Positions 59,013 to 64,000 of a DNA stretch of 64,000 bases are shown here, one piece after another. The stretch covers positions 83,481,893 through 83,545,892 of the forward strand of contig CM045762.1 in assembly GCA_025200525.1 (NCBI GenBank), read 5' to 3'. The stretch comes from Camellia lanceoleosa. Its lineage: Eukaryota; Streptophyta; Magnoliopsida; Ericales; Theaceae. Both the position numbers and the translations under genes were made by a program. Below the pieces are notes generated by a model. It searched no databases. It was not told where the DNA came from and saw nothing but the letters and a program-made list of their open reading frames with translations. The number at the start of each line of letters is the position of its first letter. Within the stretch, counting starts at the first letter, position 1.

Positions 59013-59261
59013 GAGGATGAGAAGCCAACTCTCACCCCGGTCGTCAATGAACAACAGCAAAATAATCAAACAGCTCGGTTGGAGCCAGTCATTGAAGATC
59101 TAACGGACGAGCTGCCACCAACTGAGACCGAGGTTCAAGTTGAGACCGAGGTTCAGGCTGAGACCGAGCTCCCAGTTCAAACCGTGCTCCCAACCGACGC
59201 CGGAGTACGGACAGATGCTGATGATGAATTTGACGCCGAGCTTGATGAACTCCTCCGCTGA
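57123..59261 (+). pseudogene. Spliced antisense ORF of Tat element 2 (broken)
   Basis: Three exon model. Exon 1, 57123-57639, has in-frame stops at 57333-57335 and near 57405. It carries PADVHLTLAKKN, FSVQPLICEFL, CPTQLSTNSYRIIMGIAELN and a YYLRIRRRR segment, similar in order to the Transposase_28-like domain of the antisense ORF at 39.7 kb. Intron 57640-57727 (GTAAAC...ATGCAG) and intron 58399-58470 (GTAAAT...TTGCAG) join in phase. Exon 2 (57728-58398) is Pro/Ser-rich with a basic patch (RPSKRARTT). Exon 3 begins a coiled coil (58471-58900); frameshifts near 58600 and 58945 precede an Asp run (58960-59010) and an acidic tail ending at 59261. Function unknown; probably nuclear if made. Confidence 0.65.
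58961..59012 (+). repeat. GAT trinucleotide repeat
   Basis: (GAT)n run coding for about 14 consecutive Asp in the antisense ORF tail; on the minus strand it reads as Ser codons and is not a gene. Confidence 0.9.
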
Positions 59262-59456
59262 CTTTCTTTTTTTTTTTCTCTGTTGTTTGAAACTTTGTAA
59301 CCGGGCTATGGCCCCTCAATTGTACATGCTTTGCACTTTAATGAAAAAATCTTCTTCAACTCTTATTCTGGTTTTGTGTATGCTTGCATTTGTAATGAAT
59401 TTTTCCAAGAATTCATTTGCACAACTGTGATCTCGGTTTTTAGCTAACTTACTAGC

Positions 59457-60155
59457 CAACCACTCTTCGGCCGATATAGTTACTTCGGCTGAAGAGTATC
59501 CAGTGTTGGTTTAATCCAGCCAACCACTCTTCAGCCGATATAACTTACTTCGGCTGAAGAGTATAAAGAGTTGGTTTAATCCAGCCAATCACTCTTCAGC
59601 CACACACTTACTTCGGCTGAAGAGTACAAAGAGTTGGTTTAATCCAGCCAACCAGTCTTCAGCCATACACTTACTTCAGCTGAAGAGTACAAAGAGTTGG
59701 TTTAATCCAGCCAACCACTCTTCAGCCATACACTTACTTCGGCTGAAGAGTACAAAGAGTTGGTTTAATCCAGCCACCTACTCTTCAGCCATACACTTAC
59801 TTCGGCTGAAGAGTACAAAGAGTTAGTTTAATCCAGCCAACCACTTTTTAGCCATACACTTACTTCGGCTGAAGAGTACAAAGAGTTGGTTTAATCCAGC
59901 CAACCACTCTTCAGCCATACACTTACTTCGGCTGAAGAGTACAAAGAGTTGGTTTAATCCAGCCAACCACTCTTCAGCCATACACTTACTTCGGCTGAAG
60001 AGTACAAAGAGTTGGTTTAATCCAGCCAACTACACTTTAGCCAAAGACTTACTTCGGCTGAAGAGTACAAAGAGTTGGTTTAATCCAGCCAACCACTCTT
60101 CAGCCATACACCTATTTCGGCTGAAGAGTACAAAGAGTTGGTTTAATCCAGCTAG
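59457..60155. repeat. 63-bp tandem repeat, about 11 copies, each a hairpin
   Basis: Units step by 63 bases (starts at 59586, 59649, 59712 and on). Within each unit ACTCTTCAGCC and GGCTGAAGAGT are perfect 11-bp inverted repeats around a ~13-base loop. Because 63 is divisible by three, a minus-strand frame reads through as a 21-residue repeat (AGLNQLFVLFSRSKCMAEEW); I regard this as a by-product. It separates pol from the antisense ORF. Confidence 0.93.
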
Positions 60156-60370
60156 CTTAGAATAAAGTGTTTTGGTTATTCCGACCAAACGTCCTGCAGC
60201 CTGGATCCTGATCTTGGGCTTAGGAAAGGCCATAGTTGGTTATTCCGGCCAACTATGTTTACAATGCTACTAACTTACTAAGCTACTTTCTACTGAAAAC
60301 AATTATGCTAAAAAGAATCGATTTGTTTTATTGAGAAAGTAAGAAATTACACATACTTAAAAAGAAAAAG

Positions 60371-63300
60371 CTAGAAATAAAACAACTTGAGATTTGCAGT
60401 GTTCCATGGCCTGGGAATTGCTTTGCCGTCCTTATCTTCCAAGTGGTATGCCCCTTTGCCTGCTAATCCGACCACTTTGTAAGGTCTTTCCCAATTAGGT
60501 CCCAACTTGCCATCCCCTGGAACTAAGGTGTTTCCCATTACTTTGCGCAGCACCCAATTCCCGATCTTGAATTGCCTTGGATGCACTGTTTTGTTATACT
60601 TTCTGGACAACTCTTGTTGGTAGGAGGCGATGTGAACCAATGCTCTGTCTCTTCTTTCTTCCGCAAGGTCAAGCTCCAATGCTATGGCTTCGCCATTTAA
60701 GTCTGGATCAAAGTTTTCGCTTCGGATTGTGGGGAGGCCCACTTCTAATGGGATAACTGCTTCCATGCCATAAGCTAAGGAGAATGGTGTTTCTCCTGTT
60801 GATCGTCGAGGCGTGGTGCGGTAAGTCCATAAAACATGGAGGAGCTCTTCTACCCACTTGCCTTTGGCTCTCTCTAACCTTTTCTTCAATCCATCCAAGA
60901 CTACCTTATTTGACGCCTCTGCCTGTCCATTTGCTTGGGGATATACCGGTGTGGAATTGTAGAACTCTATCTTGTACTCTTCACAAAAGCTTCTGAAAAT
61001 TCTGCCGTCAAACTGAGTGCCGTTGTCTGAGATCAGTGCCTTTGGTATGCCAAACCGAGTGATGATATTCTGCCAGACGAATTTCTTTACATCTTTCTCC
61101 TTGATTGACGCCAAGGCTTCTGCTTCCACCCACTTTGTGAAGTAGTCGGTTGCGGCAAGAAAGAACGTCATGTTGCCTGGTGCTGTTGGAAGTGGACCTG
61201 CTATGTCTAATCCCCACATTGCGAAGGGCCATGGGCTAGTTAGAGATAAAAGTTCTCTGGCAGGTTGGTGTATTTGGTGTGCGAATTTTTGACATTTTTC
61301 GCACTTTTTAACATACTTCTCCGAATCCACTTGCATGTATGGCCACCAATATCCTTGCGAGATCGCTCTGTATGCCAATGATCTTCCTCCTTGATGGCTG
61401 CCACAAACACCCTCATGTATTTCGAATAGGAATGCTTCCACTTTGCTGGGGTGAACACACTTCAAGTAAGGTCCTGAGAACGACTTCTTGTACAATGCCA
61501 AGGATGGGGAGAGCCAAAATCGCTGTGACTTTGCTCTTATTCTGTTGGCTTCTTTCTTCTCTTCTGGTAAGGTGCCGTCTTTCAGGAATAGTATGATGGG
61601 ATCCATCCAAGAAGGGCCTAACTCTGCACAGCATACCTCTTCTGCTTCTGGGTCTTCAATGCTTGGTCTAGGCAGGTAGTCGATTAGTAGTGGGTGAGGT
61701 ATGGAAGTATCTGCCATTGAGGCGAAGCCTGCGAGTTCATTTGCTCTGCTGTTTTCCTCCCTGCCGATCTGTTCTATTCTCACTACTTCAAACTTCTTTA
61801 TCTCCGTTCTGACCAGTTCTTGGTACTTGGCCATTCTATCATCCCTTGCCTCGTAGTTGCCAGATATTTGGTTTACCACCAGCTGCGAGTCGCTATAGAC
61901 CATTAGCTCGGTGGCCTTCATGTAGAGTGCTGACTTAAGACCTGCTAGAAGCGTTTCATACTCTGCTTCGTTGTTTGATGTTGGGAAGCCAAGGTTAATT
62001 GCCTGCTCCACTACTAGGCCGTCTGGAGAGATGAAAACTATGCCAAGTCCTGCTCCATGTCGATTGGATGCTCCATCCACGAAGAGCTTCCACATCTCTC
62101 CAACGAACAACTTCCAGCAGGTGGAGGGATCAGATGATGCCTTGGGATCTCCCATGTTGCTGGTGGCTTCTTCAGAGTCCGTGCTCGCTGTCTGCCCCTT
62201 GCTTTCTGTTTGCACCAAGTCTTTATTTGTCGGTGAGTCCTGACTTGTTGTAGCATGGTTTGTTTTTTCTTTTCTTTCTTTACTCTGGTCTGCCTTGGGG
62301 CCTGACTGAGTAACCAGTACTAGGGGTTGCGTTATTCCGACGTCAACTTCCATCCCTAGTTCGGTTGTCTCAGTTAGGTCGACTGGGCAGATGTGATGAC
62401 TTCCTGGTGTGAATTCTGCGACAAAATTTGCCAATGCTTGTGCTTTTATTGCGGTCCTAGGTTGGAACTTGATGTCGTATTGTCCCAATTCCATTGCCCA
62501 CTTCAGAATTCGCCCAGAAAAGTTTGCTCTTTCAAATAGAGCCTTTAATGGGAAGGCTGTGAGAACAATTATGGTGTGGACGTGAAAGTAATGCGATAAC
62601 TTCCTTGAGGCCGTCATCAAGGCCAATGCCAGTTTCTCCAGTGGCAAGTACCTTGTTTCGGCGCCCAGTAATGTCTTGCTGACATAGTAGATAGGAAGAT
62701 GTTGGATTCCTTTCGCGGACCAATCGCGCTTAATTGCATGCTGTGAGACCGCCGGGTATAAGAAGAGTTCTTCTCCAGGGATTGGGGTTACAAGTAGTGG
62801 TGGAGAAGACATGTATTCTTTTAGGCTTTTCAGGGCGTGGTCGCATTCTTCGTCCCACTCAAACTTAGCCTTCAGTGCATGGAAGAATGGTCGTAGCCTG
62901 TCTGATGACTGGCTTATGAACCGGTTGAGCGCAGCCGCTATGCCAATGAGATGCTGCACTTCCTTCACTGAGTTGGGCCTCTCCAGATCCTGTATTGCTT
63001 TGATCTGAGAAGGGTCCGCTTCTATACCTCGGTTGGTTACCAAGAAGCCTAGGAATTTGCCAGATCCTACTCCGAACGCACACTTCGACGCGTTGAGGCG
63101 TAACTTATGCTTTTTCAGGATCTCGAACATCTCACCTAGGTCCTTGAGATGGTCATTCTCATCTCTACTCTTGACCACCATATCGTCGATGTAAGCCTCC
63201 ATTGTTCTGCCTAACAATGGCTCAAACATCTTAGTGATCATTTTTTGAAATGTCGCCCCTGCGTTCTTCAGGCCGAAGGGCATGACCTTGTAGCAGTACA

Positions 63301-64000
63301 ATCCTCTTGGAGTTGTGAAAGATGTGACCTCCTGGTCTGGTTCATGCATGGCGATTTGGTGGTAGCCTCTGTATGCATCCAGAAAGCTAAGTCGGTTGTG
63401 CCCTATCATTAAGTCTACCAGTTGATCTATCCTTAGTAGAGGAAAGCTATCTTTTGGGCACGCCTTATTGACCATTTTGTAGTCGACGCAGACACGACAC
63501 TTGCCATTCTTCTTTGGCACTACAACAGTGTTGGAGATCCATCTTGGGTAGTGCACCTCTCTGATTGCCCCTGTTTCTAGCAGGTTCCCTACTTCTTCCG
63601 CCACTATTTCGGCGTGGTGGAGTGCCGATCTGCGGGTGCGTTGAATGATCGGTCTGGCAGAAGGGTGGACGTTGAGTTGGTGACAGATGAAGTTGGGATC
63701 AATGCCTGGCATGTCGTATGGGGTCCAGGCGAACACTTCGATGTTGGAGGTCAGAAATTCCAAGACCTCCAATCTCTCAGTGCTGGACAACGACGAACCA
63801 AGCAGAAAGAACCTATCTGGGTTCTTTTCATCTATTCTGACCTCCACCAAGTCCTCTACCGCTTTACTAGTCGCTTTGCCGACATCCGCGAATAGTTCAT
63901 TACTCTTAGGTTCTTCAACCGAATGAACGTATCCTTTGGCAGTGTGGCTGCCGTTCACTGTGACAAAGCACTGTTTTGACATGATCTGATCTCCATAAAC
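60371..64000 (-). CDS. Pol polyprotein of Tat element 2 (protease end, RT, dual RNase H, integrase), partial
   Basis: Uninterrupted for over 1,200 codons and still open at 64000, so the first Met at 63982 is not the start. Numbering from that Met: the protease tail (QCFVTVN) opens the frame; RT spans about 145-320 with catalytic YIDD at 264-267; a first RNase H is shortened (FLYPAVSQHAIK...PIYYVSKTL); a variable linker follows; the second, Tat-type RNase H starts near 632 (WKLFVDGASN, NNEAEYETLLAGL, YSDSQLVVNQI). Integrase has the HHCC finger near 855-900 and a DD35E core (DIAGPLP near 924, SDNGTQFD near 986, GQAEASNK near 1022). The C-terminal GPY module reads WERPYKVV, Gly replaced by Arg. 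There is no chromodomain. A duplicated WKLFV segment starts the second RNase H. Full coding capacity suggests recent activity, but Gag is not visible. Confidence 0.9.
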   Translation of the reverse strand, partial: VYGDQIMSKQCFVTVNGSHTAKGYVHSVEEPKSNELFADVGKATSKAVEDLVEVRIDEKNPDRFFLLGSSLSSTERLEVLEFLTSNIEVFAWTPYDMPGIDPNFICHQLNVHPSARPIIQRTRRSALHHAEIVAEEVGNLLETGAIREVHYPRWISNTVVVPKKNGKCRVCVDYKMVNKACPKDSFPLLRIDQLVDLMIGHNRLSFLDAYRGYHQIAMHEPDQEVTSFTTPRGLYCYKVMPFGLKNAGATFQKMITKMFEPLLGRTMEAYIDDMVVKSRDENDHLKDLGEMFEILKKHKLRLNASKCAFGVGSGKFLGFLVTNRGIEADPSQIKAIQDLERPNSVKEVQHLIGIAAALNRFISQSSDRLRPFFHALKAKFEWDEECDHALKSLKEYMSSPPLLVTPIPGEELFLYPAVSQHAIKRDWSAKGIQHLPIYYVSKTLLGAETRYLPLEKLALALMTASRKLSHYFHVHTIIVLTAFPLKALFERANFSGRILKWAMELGQYDIKFQPRTAIKAQALANFVAEFTPGSHHICPVDLTETTELGMEVDVGITQPLVLVTQSGPKADQSKERKEKTNHATTSQDSPTNKDLVQTESKGQTASTDSEEATSNMGDPKASSDPSTCWKLFVGEMWKLFVDGASNRHGAGLGIVFISPDGLVVEQAINLGFPTSNNEAEYETLLAGLKSALYMKATELMVYSDSQLVVNQISGNYEARDDRMAKYQELVRTEIKKFEVVRIEQIGREENSRANELAGFASMADTSIPHPLLIDYLPRPSIEDPEAEEVCCAELGPSWMDPIILFLKDGTLPEEKKEANRIRAKSQRFWLSPSLALYKKSFSGPYLKCVHPSKVEAFLFEIHEGVCGSHQGGRSLAYRAISQGYWWPYMQVDSEKYVKKCEKCQKFAHQIHQPARELLSLTSPWPFAMWGLDIAGPLPTAPGNMTFFLAATDYFTKWVEAEALASIKEKDVKKFVWQNIITRFGIPKALISDNGTQFDGRIFRSFCEEYKIEFYNSTPVYPQANGQAEASNKVVLDGLKKRLERAKGKWVEELLHVLWTYRTTPRRSTGETPFSLAYGMEAVIPLEVGLPTIRSENFDPDLNGEAIALELDLAEERRDRALVHIASYQQELSRKYNKTVHPRQFKIGNWVLRKVMGNTLVPGDGKLGPNWERPYKVVGLAGKGAYHLEDKDGKAIPRPWNTANLKLFYF

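Larger units (their letters stand above)
55139..64000 (-). mobile_element. Ty3/Gypsy Tat-type element 2, truncated by window end
   Basis: Minus-strand element. From left: 3' LTR, promoter-like region and antisense ORF, 63-bp tandem array, and pol. Gag and the 5' LTR lie beyond 64000. The second RNase H and the absence of a chromodomain place it in the Tat lineage. The left edge is uncertain because the partner LTR is not visible. Confidence 0.85.

Noticed and set aside
58808..59047. Minus-strand poly-Ser frame
   Set aside because: Reverse reading of the GAT repeat in the antisense ORF tail.
59457..60155. CRISPR-like array
   Set aside because: Units are continuous tandem repeats with no unique spacers, inside a plant retrotransposon.
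59823..60233. Minus-strand frames encoding a 21-residue repeat
   Set aside because: By-product of a 63-bp unit divisible by three; the hairpin structure explains the conservation better.
1..64000. tRNA, rRNA or other structural RNA genes
   Set aside because: I looked for cloverleaf-like and conserved rRNA segments and saw only primer-binding-site fragments of tRNA complement next to LTRs.

Overview
This is a transposon-dense, AT-rich stretch of plant nuclear DNA, most likely from a eudicot. The evidence is three full-length and one truncated Ty3/Gypsy LTR retrotransposon of plant-specific types (chromoviruses of the Tekay/Del kind and Tat-type elements with a second RNase H and antisense ORFs), a gag-only element, several MITE-like foldback elements, and one host gene of the plant wound-responsive (DUF3774) family. 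The species cannot be named from sequence alone.

Layout. 1-545 and 9068-9564 are two halves of an AT-rich repeat carrying many copies of a GTGAATATTGACAT-like motif, split by a Tekay-like chromovirus (546-9062, + strand, TSD GCGGG). 9565-16158 is a large inverted repeat: two ~2.2-kb arms around a 2.2-kb spacer. Each arm carries a promoter/leader-like region and three exons of a host coiled-coil gene, so a transcript through it would fold into a long hairpin. 16163-16510 resembles the region downstream of the DUF3774 gene at 37.6 kb. 18111-20945 is a small non-autonomous gag-only LTR element (TSD GTTTG). 21981-22390 holds two tandem foldbacks and an ACGT-rich array. 23199-32245 is a second Tekay-like chromovirus (- strand, TSD AGTAA), lodged between two copies of a ~210-bp direct repeat; its LTRs contain a 21-bp-phased array of CCGCACGTGCGG palindromes. 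32.2-37.4 kb is AT-rich host DNA with four short inverted-repeat elements. 37566-37829 is the DUF3774 gene. Just downstream sits a Tat-type element (38148-48826, - strand, TSD AATTA) with a degenerate antisense ORF and a 46-bp tandem array. 48.8-55 kb is AT-rich, with a foldback element, a decayed Tat-like gag remnant joined to a Copia gag fragment, and a GTGTAAG-type minisatellite. From about 55.1 kb to the window end lies a Tat-type element on the - strand with a long uninterrupted pol, a 63-bp tandem array whose unit is itself a hairpin, and a spliced-looking antisense gene with its own promoter-like region.

How it fits together. The retroelement genes are self-contained: Gag packages RNA, protease/RT/RNase H/integrase copy and insert it, and chromodomains in the chromoviruses probably guide insertion. 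Most reading frames carry stops and frameshifts; only the pol at 60.4-64.0 kb is open throughout what is visible. The one ordinary host gene is the small DUF3774 gene, and its C-terminus looks altered. The features most worth pursuing are the inverted repeat with captured exons (candidate siRNA source), the antisense genes inside Tat elements, and the phased G-box array in the LTRs.
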